From Actinomycetota bacterium (GTDB lineage Bacteria; Actinomycetota; Aquicultoria; SKW223): a stretch of 49,669 nt of DNA. Below, in pieces: positions 17,533-29,540 of this stretch (positions are counted from its first letter, which is position 1; each line of letters begins with the position of its first letter). The notes beneath the pieces are model-generated. The model did no database searches, had not been told where the DNA came from, and worked only from the letters and a program-made list of their open reading frames with translations. A program made the position numbers and the translations under genes. The stretch covers positions 1-49,669 of the forward strand of contig JAOADC010000066.1 of assembly GCA_026417515.1 (NCBI GenBank), read 5' to 3'.

Positions 17533-18808
17533 AGGCGCAGAAGTATGGGAAGAAAACATAAGGAAGCAACTTGATATTCTCATTGAAGATGGGTTTATTA
17601 AGGAACTGGGAGAAGGTATAACCAATAAAAATACCAGAGTCATAGATGCAAATGGATGTGTTGCCCTACCTCTTTTTGTTGACCTTCACTGCCATTTAAG
17701 GACGCCTGGCGAAGAGCACAAGGAAAACTTAGAAACCGGTCTTGGGGCAGCCCTTAAGGGTGGTTTTCATACTGTTGTTGCGATGCCTAATACAAAACCA
17801 CCAATTGATAAGCCAGAATTAGTCAGGTATCTGATAGATGCTGCTGCGAAGTTGGATAAGGCTGACTTAAAGGTTGCTGGAGCCATCACAGAAAATCTTC
17901 AAGGAAAGCGAAGAACATCGCTAGAATCTCTATTCCTGGCAGGTGCATCTGCTGCTTCTGACGATGGTTATGCAGTCAACAATACAGGTTTGCTACTTGA
18001 ATCTTTTAAGGAAGCAGCAATCTTAGATATGCCAATCTTCCTTCACGAGGAAGATTACGAACTTTCAAACAGATCAGGCATCAATGAAGGTAGGGTTTCA
18101 TTCGAAGCAGGAGTATTTGGAAACCATCCTTTAAGTGAAGCTTTGCCAGCAGCAAGAGATATATTGCTAGCAAGACAGGTTGGAGCAAGAGTTCATATCC
18201 AGCATGTTTCTTCAAAAGAAACAGTTGATGTGCTGAAAATGTTAAAGTTCAAAAACATAACTGCTGAAGCAACACCTCATCACCTTATATTTGATGAAAG
18301 TGCAACTCTAAGTCTTAATCCTTTGTATAAAACCAATCCACCACTCAGATCAAAAGAGGATAGAGAAGCCATTTTGGAGGCTGTCAAATCAGGATTAATA
18401 GACTGTATAGCCACTGATCATGCTCCTCATACTGTCGAAGATAAATCGCTTCCTTATGAAGATGCACTGTCAGGTATGGCCTGGTTTGAACTTGTTTTTC
18501 CAGCCATCTATACATATCTGGTTCTTAAGGAACTGCTTTCTCCTGGAGATTTGGTGAGGTTGTTAACCATCAATCCCTGTAGAATTTTAAAAATTTCTAA
18601 GAGACCTCGAATATCTGTTGGAGAGAGAGCAAACATTGCTATATTCGATGTCTCAACAAAAAAATCTTTAGAAAAAATAGGTTCAAAATCAAAAGCATCA
18701 AACAATCCACTTTTTAGCACAGAACTCTTTGGATTTACGAAGGCGGTTTTCAAGGATGGAAAATTGAGATTCCTTGAAGAGACATTTTTGGAAGGGGAGG
18801 AAAATTAG
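17516..18808 (+). CDS. pyrC: Dihydroorotase
   Basis: PLFVDLHCHLRTPGEEHKENLETG; CIATDHAPHTVEDK; TTG start at 17516 overlapping pyrB. Confidence 0.95.
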   Translation: MKFLIKGAEVWEENIRKQLDILIEDGFIKELGEGITNKNTRVIDANGCVALPLFVDLHCHLRTPGEEHKENLETGLGAALKGGFHTVVAMPNTKPPIDKPELVRYLIDAAAKLDKADLKVAGAITENLQGKRRTSLESLFLAGASAASDDGYAVNNTGLLLESFKEAAILDMPIFLHEEDYELSNRSGINEGRVSFEAGVFGNHPLSEALPAARDILLARQVGARVHIQHVSSKETVDVLKMLKFKNITAEATPHHLIFDESATLSLNPLYKTNPPLRSKEDREAILEAVKSGLIDCIATDHAPHTVEDKSLPYEDALSGMAWFELVFPAIYTYLVLKELLSPGDLVRLLTINPCRILKISKRPRISVGERANIAIFDVSTKKSLEKIGSKSKASNNPLFSTELFGFTKAVFKDGKLRFLEETFLEGEEN

Positions 18809-18809
18809 T

Positions 18810-19967
18810 TTGGAAAAAAGAATAAAAGCCATAATCGCCCTTGAAGATGGTTATTTTGATGAAGGTTATGCCTGTGGGGCTGAAGGAGAGACTGCAGGAG
18901 AATTAATCTTCAATACATCAATGACAGGTTATCAAGAGGTCTTTACTGACCCTTCTTATGCAGGTCAAATTGTAATTATGACTTATCCTCAGATTGGCAA
19001 TTACGGCATCAATTACGAAGATGAAGAATCTGACGGTCCAAAAACGGCAGGTGTCGTTGTTAGGGAATTGAGCGATTATCCAAGCAACTGGAGGAGTGAA
19101 GATAGTTTAAGAAATTACCTAAAAAAGCACGGGATTGTTGCCATAGAAGGGGTTGACACAAGAGAGCTTGTTAGAAGGATAAGAGACAAGGGCGCAATGA
19201 ATGCCGTCATCTCGACAGTTGACTTAAATCCAAAGAATTTAGTCGAAAAAGCCAGAAACTTTCCTAAAATGGAGGGACTCGATCTTGTAGCAGAAGTAAC
19301 GACAGATAAGCCCTATCTATTTTCTTCGGAAGGAGACTTCAAGGTTGCTGTTCTTGATGGGGGCGTGAAAAGAAGCATACTTGAACTATTGGCAAGAGAA
19401 AATCTGATTGTTGAAGTCCTACCAGCAAAAACACCTGCAGAAGAGATTCTTGCAAATGGTTATGATGGCTTTTTCATCTCAAACGGTCCTGGAGACCCTG
19501 CTGCCCTGGATTACATGATTGAAACCACAAGAAAAATCTTGGGAAAAATTCCTGTATTCGGAATTTGCCTTGGACACCAAATCATTGCACTTGCATCTGG
19601 CTTGAGAACAGAAAAAATGAAGTTTGGTCATCACGGATCAAACCAACCTGTGAAGAATCTCAAGACTGGAAGAATTGAAATAGCTTCAGAAAATCACGGT
19701 TTTGCCGTATCTCGCAAGTCTCTGAAACTTAAACCTTTTAAATACATACCTGGAGAAGCTTCGAAGATAAGAAGTGAAATTGGTACTACTGAGTTTGGCG
19801 ATGTGGAACTTACTTTTATGAACCTTAACGATGGCACGATCGAAGGATTTTCTTTCCTTGAAATTCCTTGTTTCTGCGTACAGTTTCATCCAGAAGCCTC
19901 TCCAGGTCCACACGACACGAGATATCTATTCAGTGAATTTAGAAAAATGATCGAAGGAGGAAGGTAG
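18810..19967 (+). CDS. carA: Carbamoyl-phosphate synthase small subunit
   Basis: [60 protein letters not shown] start at 18810. Confidence 0.96.
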   Translation: MEKRIKAIIALEDGYFDEGYACGAEGETAGELIFNTSMTGYQEVFTDPSYAGQIVIMTYPQIGNYGINYEDEESDGPKTAGVVVRELSDYPSNWRSEDSLRNYLKKHGIVAIEGVDTRELVRRIRDKGAMNAVISTVDLNPKNLVEKARNFPKMEGLDLVAEVTTDKPYLFSSEGDFKVAVLDGGVKRSILELLARENLIVEVLPAKTPAEEILANGYDGFFISNGPGDPAALDYMIETTRKILGKIPVFGICLGHQIIALASGLRTEKMKFGHHGSNQPVKNLKTGRIEIASENHGFAVSRKSLKLKPFKYIPGEASKIRSEIGTTEFGDVELTFMNLNDGTIEGFSFLEIPCFCVQFHPEASPGPHDTRYLFSEFRKMIEGGR

Positions 19968-22900
19968 TGCCGAAGAGAAAGGACATTAAAAAAATACTAA
20001 TAATTGGTTCAGGACCAATTGTTATCGGACAAGCCTGTGAGTTTGATTATTCAGGTACACAGGCCTTAAAAGCATTAAGAGAAGAAGGATACAAACTTAT
20101 TCTTGTAAACTCAAATCCAGCCACCATAATGACAGATCCATCGATGGCAGATAAAACATATATTGAACCACTTACTCCTGAATTCCTTGAGAAGGTGATT
20201 GCAAAAGAGCGTCCTGATGCACTGCTTCCAACACTCGGTGGACAGACCGGACTCAACCTCAGTGTTTTTCTGGCTGAACAAGGAATCCTTCATAAATACG
20301 GTGTTGAGATGATTGGAGCAAGACTTGAGACAATCAAGAAGGCTGAAGATAGATTGCTTTTTAAGAAAGCAATGAGAAACATAGGTCTTGAGGTTCCTCC
20401 TTCTGGTTATGCAAAAAGCCTCGATGAAGCGCTGGAAATATTAAAAACAATTGGTTTTCCTGCAATCATACGCCCTTCTTTTACTCTCGGCGGTTCAGGT
20501 GGTGGCATTGCTTTCAATCAGGAGGAGTTTGAGCAGATAGTTAGCAGGGGTCTTATGGAATCTCCATTCCATGAGGTTCTTGTTGAGAAGTCTGTACTTG
20601 GGTGGAAGGAATATGAATTAGAGGTTATGCGTGATAAGAACGACAATGTGGTGATAGTTTGTTCAATTGAAAACTTTGATCCGATGGGTGTACACACTGG
20701 AGATTCAATAACTGTGGCTCCTGCACAGACTCTCACTGATGTTGAATATCAGAACCTCAGAAACTATGCGATTGAAATAATGCGAGAGATCGGCGTTGAA
20801 ACAGGTGGTTCAAACATCCAGTTTGCGGTTGATCCTGAAACAGGCAAAGTTTATGTTATTGAGATGAATCCAAGGGTATCTCGTTCTTCAGCGCTGGCAA
20901 GCAAGGCAACTGGATTTCCAATAGCCAAGTTTGCAGCAAAATTAGCAGTGGGATACACACTTGATGAGATTGCAAATGATATTACAGGCAAGACACCTGC
21001 TTCATTTGAGCCAACAATTGATTATGTGGTAACGAAGATACCAAGATTCGCATTTGAAAAGTTTCCAGGTGCAAGCAATGTCTTAGGCACACAAATGAAA
21101 TCAGTTGGCGAGGTAATGGCCATTGGTAGAACCTTCAGAGAATCGGTAATGAAAGCCTTAAGGTCACTTGAAACAGATTTTTACGGTTGGAACGATTCTA
21201 AAACCATTAAAGACAAAGAAACTGTAATAAGGATGTTAACGACGCCAAATCCTGAGAGAATCTGCTATCTAAAAACAGCATTCAGATTAGGTCTTTCTGT
21301 TGAGGAAATAAGCGAGTATTCAAAAATTGATCCTTGGTTTATCGATCAGTTGCATATGATTTTTGAATTGGAACAGAGAATGCTCTCTGAAAAGGAGTTA
21401 ACAAAGGAAATACTCTTGGAAGCAAAGAGGAATGGATTTTCTGATCGGGAAATAGCAACCTGCTTCGGTATCGAAGAAAGCAAAGTACGCGAAGTAAGAA
21501 AGCAATATGGAATTAGCACAAAGTTTAAGATGGTTGATACCTGTGCTGCTGAGTTTGAAGCAAGGACACCATATTTTTACTCAACCTACGAGAAAACCTC
21601 AGACTCAACCCCACTAAAAAATCGAAAAGTTGTTATCCTTGGAAGTGGACCGAATAGAATAGGTCAGGGTATCGAGTTCGATTATATATGTGTTCATGCC
21701 TCGCTGGCCCTAAAAGATATGGGTATCGATTCGATAATGATTAACTGCAATCCTGAAACAGTATCTACAGATTATGATATCTCGAGCAGGCTATACTTCG
21801 AACCACTTACCCTTGAGGATGTTCTTGAAGTTATTGAGTATGAAAAACCTGACGGTGTAATAGTGCAGTTTGGTGGACAAACACCTCTTAAACTGGCAAT
21901 ACCTCTTGCGAAAAATGGTGTCAGAATACTCGGAACAAGCCCTTACAACATTGATATTGCTGAAGATAGACAGAGGTTTGCAGAGATTGTTAATAAACTT
22001 GGTTTAAAACAGGCACCTTTTGGTACAACAACTTCTCTTGAAGAAGCAATAGAACTTGCTGAAAGAATCGGGTACCCAGTCCTTGTCAGACCTTCCTATG
22101 TTCTTGGTGGAAGAGCAATGGAAATTGTCTATGGCAAGGAAATGCTCATAGATTATTTCAACAGGGCTGTTGAAGCATCAGAGGAGCATCCAGTTTTAAT
22201 TGATAGATTCTTAGAAGATGCGCTTGAGGTTGATGTTGATGCCATTTCTGATGGAGAAGAAGTCTTTATTGCAGGGATTATGGAGCACGTAGAGGAAGCA
22301 GGAATTCATTCAGGTGATAGTGCATGTGTATTGCCACCCGTGTCTTTAAGTGAAAACACGATAAAAGAAATAGAGGATGCAGTTAAAAGAATTGCACTTG
22401 AACTTAAGGTAGTTGGATTCATAAATGTTCAGATAGCAATAAAAGATGGCGAAATATATATTCTTGAAGCAAATCCTCGAGCGTCTCGAACAGTACCTTT
22501 TGTTGCAAAAGCAATAGGTTTGCCTCTTCCAAGCATAGCCACCCAGATCCTTTTAGGTAAGAAACTCTCTGACTTTCAACTACCTCGCAAGGTTGAACCC
22601 CCAATGGTATCTGTTAAGGAAGTCGTTCTTCCATTCAAGAAGTTCCCTGGGGTTGACATACTGCTTGGACCTGAGATGAGGTCAACTGGTGAAGTAATGG
22701 GTATTGATAGAAACTTCGCACTTGCGTTTGCTAAAGCACAGATTGCATCTGGAAATCGTCTTCCCCTTTCTGGCAAAGTATTTATAAGTGTTGCTGACAA
22801 AGATAAGCCAAAAATAGTTGAACTTGCTCGTGGTTTTATCGACCTTGGGTTCAAGGTTCTTGCCACGAAGGGTACAGCAGAGTTTTTAAATAAGAATGGT

Positions 22901-23173
22901 ATGAAAGTCGATGTTGTAATGAAGGTTAGAGAAGGTAGACCAAATATAGTCGATTATATTAAGTCTGGAGAGATCCAGTTGGTTATTAATACTCCATTTG
23001 GGCGAGAGACAAGAAGCGATGGATATTACATTCGTACAACAGCAGTTAACTATATGGTTCCCTGCATAACTACTCTACCAGGTGCATACGCCCTCTTAAA
23101 CGCATTAAGAGCAATTAAGGAAAGCGAATTTGAAGTATTTTCGCTGCAGGATATCCATGGAGGAACTGCATGA
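19967..23173 (+). CDS. carB: Carbamoyl-phosphate synthase large subunit
   Basis: 1068 aa with two ATP-grasp halves ([34 protein letters not shown]); GTG start. Confidence 0.98.
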   Translation: MPKRKDIKKILIIGSGPIVIGQACEFDYSGTQALKALREEGYKLILVNSNPATIMTDPSMADKTYIEPLTPEFLEKVIAKERPDALLPTLGGQTGLNLSVFLAEQGILHKYGVEMIGARLETIKKAEDRLLFKKAMRNIGLEVPPSGYAKSLDEALEILKTIGFPAIIRPSFTLGGSGGGIAFNQEEFEQIVSRGLMESPFHEVLVEKSVLGWKEYELEVMRDKNDNVVIVCSIENFDPMGVHTGDSITVAPAQTLTDVEYQNLRNYAIEIMREIGVETGGSNIQFAVDPETGKVYVIEMNPRVSRSSALASKATGFPIAKFAAKLAVGYTLDEIANDITGKTPASFEPTIDYVVTKIPRFAFEKFPGASNVLGTQMKSVGEVMAIGRTFRESVMKALRSLETDFYGWNDSKTIKDKETVIRMLTTPNPERICYLKTAFRLGLSVEEISEYSKIDPWFIDQLHMIFELEQRMLSEKELTKEILLEAKRNGFSDREIATCFGIEESKVREVRKQYGISTKFKMVDTCAAEFEARTPYFYSTYEKTSDSTPLKNRKVVILGSGPNRIGQGIEFDYICVHASLALKDMGIDSIMINCNPETVSTDYDISSRLYFEPLTLEDVLEVIEYEKPDGVIVQFGGQTPLKLAIPLAKNGVRILGTSPYNIDIAEDRQRFAEIVNKLGLKQAPFGTTTSLEEAIELAERIGYPVLVRPSYVLGGRAMEIVYGKEMLIDYFNRAVEASEEHPVLIDRFLEDALEVDVDAISDGEEVFIAGIMEHVEEAGIHSGDSACVLPPVSLSENTIKEIEDAVKRIALELKVVGFINVQIAIKDGEIYILEANPRASRTVPFVAKAIGLPLPSIATQILLGKKLSDFQLPRKVEPPMVSVKEVVLPFKKFPGVDILLGPEMRSTGEVMGIDRNFALAFAKAQIASGNRLPLSGKVFISVADKDKPKIVELARGFIDLGFKVLATKGTAEFLNKNGMKVDVVMKVREGRPNIVDYIKSGEIQLVINTPFGRETRSDGYYIRTTAVNYMVPCITTLPGAYALLNALRAIKESEFEVFSLQDIHGGTA

Positions 23174-23949
23174 ATGATTTAAAACCGGTTTTAACCGATG
23201 CAAAAGTTGTCAAATTACAAGGAGTTGCAAAAGGCATTTTTGAACTCCTCTTAAAACCAGAAATTGAGATGCCAGAACCTCAACCATTCCAGTTTGTAAG
23301 CCTTCATTATGGCAGTTTTCAACTTAGACGACCTTTCTCAGTTGCAGGTTTCAAAGAAGGCCTTTTGCGAGTTGTTTTTAAAATCAAGGGAAGGATGACA
23401 GAAGAATTAGCAAGTTTAAGAATTGGAGAAAAAATAAGTCTTATGGGACCTCTCGGAAGTGCCTTTGATTATTCAAAATATAAGAGAGTACTTGCAGTTG
23501 CTGGCGGAATTGGCATAGCGCCCTTTCTTTATTTTTTTTCAAAGGAGGTTAATAGCAGGGATATATCGTTGATATATGGAGTAAAAACTCTCGAAGAAGC
23601 CTGGTACGAAGAGATTTTCACAGATTTAAAGGGGTTTTTACTGGTAACAGAAGATGGAAGCTCTAATTATTATGGATATCCAGTTGATTACATAATTCAA
23701 GTTTCCTCTTACTTCAATCCTGATGCAGTGGTTGTCGTTGGTCCTCAGGCGATGCTTGAATCTCTCATACCGGTGACTTTTCAGTTGAATGTGCCTTTCT
23801 TTGTCTCTTTAGAGCCCTATATGGGATGTTCTCTTGGTGCCTGTGGTTCATGCCTTGTTAAACTTTCAGACGGAACCTACGTAAAAGCCTGTACAGAAGG
23901 ACCTGTTTTTGATTTAAAACGACTATCAATGGGTGGTGTCCAAAAATAG
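23170..23949 (+). CDS. pyrK: Dihydroorotate dehydrogenase electron-transfer subunit
   Basis: [61 protein letters not shown] (2Fe-2S). Confidence 0.93.
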   Translation: MNDLKPVLTDAKVVKLQGVAKGIFELLLKPEIEMPEPQPFQFVSLHYGSFQLRRPFSVAGFKEGLLRVVFKIKGRMTEELASLRIGEKISLMGPLGSAFDYSKYKRVLAVAGGIGIAPFLYFFSKEVNSRDISLIYGVKTLEEAWYEEIFTDLKGFLLVTEDGSSNYYGYPVDYIIQVSSYFNPDAVVVVGPQAMLESLIPVTFQLNVPFFVSLEPYMGCSLGACGSCLVKLSDGTYVKACTEGPVFDLKRLSMGGVQK

Positions 23950-23951
23950 AT

Positions 23952-24866
23952 TTGACATTGAAACTTAGTAAAACAACTCTTAAATCTCCACTCGTATTAC
24001 TCTCTGGCACAGTAAGTCCTCAAATTCTTTCCTTTCTAAGACCTGATTCAATAGGCTTAGTGGTATTAAAGACAATAACCTTAAAACCCAAAGAGCCAAA
24101 CCCTGAACCAAGAATGTGGGACCTTGGATTTGGTGTCTTAAACTCAATCGGATTATTTAATCTAGGAGTTGATAACTTTATTTCTAAAGAACTTCCAAAG
24201 TATTTAGAACTAGGTTTTGACTATGGTATAAGCATCTCAGGATTTTCAAGGGACGAGTTTATAGAGGTTGCACGTAGGGTTTCTCAGAGTGTGCGTGACA
24301 TAGAAAACATTAAAGCACTGGAACTCAACTTTTCCTGTCCAAATGTGGAAAAGGGAGGCATTCAATTTGCAAGCCAGCCAGAAGAGATAAACTATCTGAC
24401 TTCAGAAGTGACAAGAAATTTTAACGGTGAGGTATGGGTAAAGATATCTCCTGTTTATGATGTTTTAGAACAGGTCAACGCTGCCATTGATGGTGGCGCA
24501 ACCGGTATCGTCGTTGCCAATACTTTTCCTTCAACAGCTTTTGATAGATCGTTAAGAAATGTACTTGGAGCTGGGTCTGGTGGACTTTCAGGCCCAGCGC
24601 TTCTGCCTATAAACTTGCTCAATGTCAAGAAAGCAAGCTCAATCAAAACCTTAATAATTGCTTCAGGAGGCGTTGATTCTTTTCACGCCTTTAAAAGTTA
24701 TATTGCTGCAGGCGCCAATCTGGTAGGAATTGGAACAGCGCTTTTCCGAAATCCGCTCTTGCCAGAGCATTTAATAGAAGAGTTGAAATCTGAAATGAAA
24801 TCCTTAAATGTTGGCAGTTTTTCAGAGTATTTAATAACTGTGCGCAGAAAAGAGGAAGAGAAGTGA
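23952..24866 (+). CDS. pyrD: Dihydroorotate dehydrogenase (class 1B)
   Basis: SIGLFNLGVDNF, ALELNFSCPNVEKGGIQF, WVKISP, GGLSGPALLPINL; TTG start. Confidence 0.93.
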   Translation: MTLKLSKTTLKSPLVLLSGTVSPQILSFLRPDSIGLVVLKTITLKPKEPNPEPRMWDLGFGVLNSIGLFNLGVDNFISKELPKYLELGFDYGISISGFSRDEFIEVARRVSQSVRDIENIKALELNFSCPNVEKGGIQFASQPEEINYLTSEVTRNFNGEVWVKISPVYDVLEQVNAAIDGGATGIVVANTFPSTAFDRSLRNVLGAGSGGLSGPALLPINLLNVKKASSIKTLIIASGGVDSFHAFKSYIAAGANLVGIGTALFRNPLLPEHLIEELKSEMKSLNVGSFSEYLITVRRKEEEK

Positions 24867-25528
24867 TGAAGGAAAAGATAATAGTTGCTCTGGACGTAGA
24901 TTTTGAAGAAGCAAAAAAAATTGTTATGGAATTAGGAGATCTTTGTACATTTTACAAGGTCGGCCTAACTCTTTTTTATCAGTCGTTTTATAAAATCATC
25001 GATTTTTTAAAAGAAAACCAGAAGCGCATTTTTCTTGATTTGAAATTACATGATATACCATATCAAGTTAGAGGTGCTGCAAAGAGTTTGAGTATTTTTG
25101 AGCCTGAGTTTCTCACAGTCCATGCTTCCTCAGGAAAGGAAGCCATTGCTGCTGCTAAAGAAGGTTCAGGAAAAAAAACAAAGGTTATAGCAGTTACTGT
25201 TCTAACATCGATTGGAATGACAGCTGATAAAGCCAGAGAGACTGTACTTGATCTTGCTATTGAAGCAGCAAAAGGAGGGGCAGACGGTTTTGTTTGCTCT
25301 GGTCTCGAAGTATCAGATTTGAAAAACTACTATCCAGATAAGTTAGCGATTGTTCCAGGAGTAAGATCTTTGGTTCAGCCAGATGATGACCAGAAGAGAA
25401 TAGTTACTCCTGAAGAAGCTTTTGAAAGAGGAGCCGATTTCATAGTGGTGGGCAGAGAAATTACAAGGTCAGACTCTCCTCGTTCTCAATTGGTTCAGAT
25501 ACTTGAAAGGTTAAACCGCTTTGATTAG
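24863..25528 (+). CDS. pyrF: Orotidine 5'-phosphate decarboxylase
   Basis: IIVALDVDFEEAKKIV, FLDLKLHDIPYQV, IVPGVRSLVQPDDDQKRIVTPEEAFERGADFIVVGREITRS. Confidence 0.95.
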   Translation: MMKEKIIVALDVDFEEAKKIVMELGDLCTFYKVGLTLFYQSFYKIIDFLKENQKRIFLDLKLHDIPYQVRGAAKSLSIFEPEFLTVHASSGKEAIAAAKEGSGKKTKVIAVTVLTSIGMTADKARETVLDLAIEAAKGGADGFVCSGLEVSDLKNYYPDKLAIVPGVRSLVQPDDDQKRIVTPEEAFERGADFIVVGREITRSDSPRSQLVQILERLNRFD

Positions 25529-25560
25529 GAAAAATATATCTTTTAGTCCGTTAATAATTG

Positions 25561-25589
25561 TTGCAGAAGTAATGACCTATATTTATAAT
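25561..25589 (+). promoter_or_regulatory. Sigma70-type promoter for the mihF-gmk-rpoZ-coaBC operon
   Basis: TTGCAG (25561-25566), 17 bp, TATAAT (25584-25589). Confidence 0.75.
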
Positions 25590-25644
25590 GCATTATGATT
25601 AAATAAGTGCTGGTAAAAGCACTGAAACGAAAGGGGAGGTTGGT

Positions 25645-25953
25645 ATGGCTCTTCCAAGTTTGTCACCTGAAGCAAGAAAAGAGGCTTTGGCTAAGGCATT
25701 GGAGGTTCGTCGCAAGAGAGCTGAAATCCGCGAACAATTAAAGAGCGGAAAGCTCTCACTTGCTGATGTCCTTAACAAAGCTAACGACCCAGTTATTGGT
25801 AGAATGAAAGTTTCCACCTTGCTTCAGTCCCTCCAGGGTATAGGCAAGAAGAGGGCTGAAAAGATTATGGAGGAAGTTGGTATTTCTGAGAATAGAAGAG
25901 TTCAAGGACTGGGCAAGAAGCAGAAGGAAGAACTTCTAAAAAGGGTAGGATAA
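25645..25953 (+). CDS. mihF: Integration host factor, actinobacterial (mIHF) type
   Basis: MALPSLSPEARKEALAKALEVRRKRAEIREQLKSGKLSLADVL...KVSTLLQSLQGIGKKRAEKIMEEVGISENRRVQGLGKKQKEELL; next to gmk. Confidence 0.9.
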   Translation: MALPSLSPEARKEALAKALEVRRKRAEIREQLKSGKLSLADVLNKANDPVIGRMKVSTLLQSLQGIGKKRAEKIMEEVGISENRRVQGLGKKQKEELLKRVG

Positions 25954-25963
25954 TCTCCATTTA

Positions 25964-26530
25964 ATGCCCAAAAAAGGAAAAATATTTGTAATCTCTGGAC
26001 CATCCGGAGCGGGCAAGAGCACAATCGTAAAAGAGTTGCTCAAACTCGCTCCGGATTTGGTTCTTTCTATATCTGCTACTTCCAGGAAACCCAGAGCAGG
26101 TGAAGTAGACGGAAAAGATTACTTTTTTTTAACGCGCAGTGAGTTTGAAAGGAAAGTTAAAGAAAACTACTTTATAGAATGGGCAGAAGTTCACGGCAAC
26201 CTCTACGGAACACCAAAGGATTTCGTAAATGAGAATCTGCAAAATGGTCGATCAGTAATACTTGAAATCGATGTTCAGGGAGCATTGAAAGTCAAAGAAA
26301 CCTTTGAAGATGCGGTCCTTATTTTTATCGAGCCGCCGGATTTTGAAGAGCTTGAAAGAAGATTAAAGTCTCGCAGTACAGACGATGAGGAAACTATAAA
26401 TCTAAGACTACAAAACGCAATTTACGAAATGGCTTTAGCAAAATATTATAATTACAGGATTGTTAATAAAGATTTAAAGAAAACTATTGAAGAGATTATT
26501 AAAATAATCAGGGAGGAAGAAAAGAAATGA
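25964..26530 (+). CDS. gmk: Guanylate kinase
   Basis: KIFVISGPSGAGKSTIVKELL...SATSRKPRAGEVDGKDYFFLT. Confidence 0.96.
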   Translation: MPKKGKIFVISGPSGAGKSTIVKELLKLAPDLVLSISATSRKPRAGEVDGKDYFFLTRSEFERKVKENYFIEWAEVHGNLYGTPKDFVNENLQNGRSVILEIDVQGALKVKETFEDAVLIFIEPPDFEELERRLKSRSTDDEETINLRLQNAIYEMALAKYYNYRIVNKDLKKTIEEIIKIIREEEKK

Positions 26531-27039
26531 TAGGAAAAATAGATTATTCAGCACTTATTAATTTAGTTGGTAGCAAATACAGGCTGTGTGTTGTTTCAGC
26601 AAAAAGAGCCGAGCAGTTGGTAGATAATCAGGTAAGATTAAGGAACGGAAAGAAACCCTTGTATGAGAGTGAACTGATTGACGAAATAGGAAAGTCTCCA
26701 TTATATGTAGCGCTGAGAGAGATTGAAGAAGGTTACATTATTCCATACATTCCTGAAGAAGAAGCTCAGATTGAGGAAGTTGAAAGGATAACAGCAGGTG
26801 AAATCATTAATCCTTACGAAGCAGAAATTGATGCCAATAAGATTCTGGCAGACCTCGAAAATATGCTTCAAGAAATGCAAACTTATTTGAACGTTAAAGA
26901 GGAGAGCGAAGAAAAGAAAGTTTTCCCGAACAACATCGAATTACTCGAGGAGACGAGCAATCAGGAAAGCCTAGAAGAATTACAGGAGAAGGAACTGAGC
27001 CTGGCAGAGGAAGAAGAAAAGGCTCTTGAGGAAGAGTAG
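26527..27039 (+). CDS. rpoZ: DNA-directed RNA polymerase omega subunit with long acidic C-terminal extension
   Basis: YRLCVVSAKRAEQL...(omega-like), located between gmk and coaBC; acidic tail of roughly 80-100 aa. Confidence 0.8.
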   Translation: MIGKIDYSALINLVGSKYRLCVVSAKRAEQLVDNQVRLRNGKKPLYESELIDEIGKSPLYVALREIEEGYIIPYIPEEEAQIEEVERITAGEIINPYEAEIDANKILADLENMLQEMQTYLNVKEESEEKKVFPNNIELLEETSNQESLEELQEKELSLAEEEEKALEEE

Positions 27040-28225
27040 TAATTTAGAAAAAAGAATTTTACTTGGAGTGACCGGAAGCGTAGCTGCTTTCCGGTCGCTT
27101 GAACTTTTAAGAAAACTCGTAAAGAACGGTTTTGTCGTTGATGTTGTTTTAACAGAAGGAGCCGAGCTTTTCTTAACACCACTATCTTTCACCTCACTGA
27201 CCAATGGAAATGTTTATCCATCAGGATCAGGTTACCTGACGCCTTTTGCTCATCTTGATCTTGCCAAAGGCTCTCAACTTATTGTTGTCTGTCCTGCAAC
27301 TGCTAATACCTTAAACAAAATCGCCAATGGAATTGCTGATAACCTTTTAACGTCCGTTCTTATTGCCTCAACTGCAAGAAAAATTGTTTGTCCGGCAATG
27401 AATGTAAATATGTATCGTTCTCAGCAGGTTCAGGATTCTTTGAAAAAACTAAGAAATATGGGATATATCGTTATCGAACCTCAAAAAGGACAACTTGCAT
27501 GTGGCGATGAAGGGGAAGGAAAACTTGCACCTTTAGAAGAAATTTTTGCAACTATTATGGAGTCAAGTGAGGAAATTGAATTAATTCAGGGTCTAAAAGT
27601 TCTTGTTGTTTCAGGTCCTACTCGTGAGTGGATAGATGAGGTCAGATTTATTTCAAACGCTTCTTCAGGCTTAATGGGAACTGCCCTTGCAGCTGAGGCA
27701 AAGTCACTTGGCGCTGAAGTAGTTTTTATTACAGGACCCTGTGAGAACAGGTTTTACCTCGCTGACAAGATTCTATATGTAGAATCAGCAAAAGATATGT
27801 ACGATGCTGTGATGCAAGAGATTGACGATGCTGATGTGCTTGTAATGGCAGCAGCAGTTGCTGACTTTACTGTAAGGAAGCATAAAGGAAAGGTAAAAAA
27901 GGAAGATATCGAAAAGTTTACCTTGGAACTGGAGCCCACAGTGGATATTCTTAGGGAAGCAGGTTCGAGGAAGAAAAATGGTCAGATTTTTGTTGGGTTT
28001 AGCCTTGAAACTGATAACTTGCTGGATAATGCGCTAACTAAACTTAAGAAAAAAAATCTTGACATCATTGTTGCAAATAGTCCAGAAAGTTTTTCAAAGG
28101 ACATAACAAATGCAACTATCATAAGAAAAGATGGTACTCAGGTTGATTTAGAAAAAGTCTCAAAGCGAAAAATAGCAATGGAAGTTTTCAAAGAAGTTGC
28201 AAGACTTAGGAAATTAAGCAGATAA
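27026..28225 (+). CDS. coaBC: Bifunctional phosphopantothenoylcysteine decarboxylase/phosphopantothenate--cysteine ligase
   Basis: LLGVTGSVAAFRSLELLRKL, PAMNVNMYRSQ, VSGPTREWIDEVRFISNASSGLMG, AAAVADF. Confidence 0.95.
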   Translation: MRKSSNLEKRILLGVTGSVAAFRSLELLRKLVKNGFVVDVVLTEGAELFLTPLSFTSLTNGNVYPSGSGYLTPFAHLDLAKGSQLIVVCPATANTLNKIANGIADNLLTSVLIASTARKIVCPAMNVNMYRSQQVQDSLKKLRNMGYIVIEPQKGQLACGDEGEGKLAPLEEIFATIMESSEEIELIQGLKVLVVSGPTREWIDEVRFISNASSGLMGTALAAEAKSLGAEVVFITGPCENRFYLADKILYVESAKDMYDAVMQEIDDADVLVMAAAVADFTVRKHKGKVKKEDIEKFTLELEPTVDILREAGSRKKNGQIFVGFSLETDNLLDNALTKLKKKNLDIIVANSPESFSKDITNATIIRKDGTQVDLEKVSKRKIAMEVFKEVARLRKLSR

Positions 28226-28321
28226 ATTACCTTTGAATCTCTCCAAAAAATATTTGTTGAATCAAACCCGTTTATTTGATATCTTATATGTTTGCTTTTA
28301 TGTTTGAATCGGAGGTGAGAA

Positions 28322-29524
28322 ATGTCCAGAAACTACCTTTTTACTTCAGAATCTGTAACTGAAGGCCATCCTGATAAGGTTGCAGACCAGATTTCAGATG
28401 CGATTCTTGATGCAATCATTGCTGATGATCCTCAAGCAAGAGTAGCCTGCGAAACACTTGTCACAACCGGGCTGGTGTTCATCTCAGGAGAAATATCTAC
28501 TACAACCTATGTTGATATACCTAAGATTGTTCGTAATACAGTAAAAGAAATTGGCTATACTCGTGCAAAGTATGGATTTGACGGTGATACTTGTGGTGTT
28601 GTGGTTTCCATTGATGAACAGTCTCCTGATATTGCTCAAGGAGTCTTAGATGCCTATGAACATAGAACAGGACACATTGAAGACGAAGAACTCGATAAGA
28701 TAGGTGCTGGCGATCAGGGAATGATGTTTGGCTATGCCTGCAATGAAACTGAAGAACTTATGCCTTTGCCAATAGTTCTTGCCCATAAATTAGCACGCAG
28801 ACTGGCAGATGTTAGAAAAGCAGGTATTCTGCCTTATTTAAGGCCAGACGGCAAAACGCAGGTAACTGTTGAGTACGAGAATGGACGTCCTGTGGCAGTA
28901 AGAAAAGTCCTTATTTCTGCACAGCATAAACCTGGTGTAGACATTGAAGGATTGCTCAAACCAGACCTTTTTGAACACGTCCTAAAACCAATCATTCCCG
29001 AGGAGCTTGTTGATTACAAAACCTTGAAGTTTTATGTTAACCCAACTGGCAAATTTGAAATTGGTGGTCCGATGGCCGACACTGGACTTACAGGAAGAAA
29101 GATTATTGTCGATACTTATGGAGGAATGGCAAGGCACGGAGGCGGCTGTTTTTCTGGAAAAGATCCTACAAAAGTTGACCGTTCTGGCGCTTATGCAGCA
29201 AGATATGTTGCAAAGAATATTGTTGCTGCAGGACTTGCAGACCGCTGCGAAGTGCAGATAGCCTATGCTATCGGTATAGCTCATCCTGTATCAATAATGG
29301 TGGAAACTTTTGGCACCGAAAAGGTAGACGTTAAGATAATTGAGAATCTTATCCGCGATTACTTTGATCTCAGACCAGCAGCAATCATTCGTGATCTGGA
29401 CCTAAGAAGACCTATTTATAAGAAAACTGCTGTCTACGGACACTTTGGACGTATGGATTCTGATTTTACCTGGGAAAGAGTTGACAAGGCTGAACTCTTA
29501 AGAGAAGCAGCGGGTTTGAAATAG
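28322..29524 (+). CDS. metK: S-adenosylmethionine synthetase
   Basis: [65 protein letters not shown]. Confidence 0.98.
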   Translation: MSRNYLFTSESVTEGHPDKVADQISDAILDAIIADDPQARVACETLVTTGLVFISGEISTTTYVDIPKIVRNTVKEIGYTRAKYGFDGDTCGVVVSIDEQSPDIAQGVLDAYEHRTGHIEDEELDKIGAGDQGMMFGYACNETEELMPLPIVLAHKLARRLADVRKAGILPYLRPDGKTQVTVEYENGRPVAVRKVLISAQHKPGVDIEGLLKPDLFEHVLKPIIPEELVDYKTLKFYVNPTGKFEIGGPMADTGLTGRKIIVDTYGGMARHGGGCFSGKDPTKVDRSGAYAARYVAKNIVAAGLADRCEVQIAYAIGIAHPVSIMVETFGTEKVDVKIIENLIRDYFDLRPAAIIRDLDLRRPIYKKTAVYGHFGRMDSDFTWERVDKAELLREAAGLK

Positions 29525-29540
29525 CCCCTTTTTATTTATA

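Noticed and set aside
25607-25622. GTGCT-GGTAAA-AGCAC hairpin upstream of mihF
   Set aside because: Only a 5-bp stem without a U-tract; may form in the 5' UTR but not distinctive.
28226-28321. Possible SAM riboswitch before metK
   Set aside because: No SAM-I/II/III/IV core seen; only a small ATCAAA/TTTGAT inverted repeat and a normal SD.
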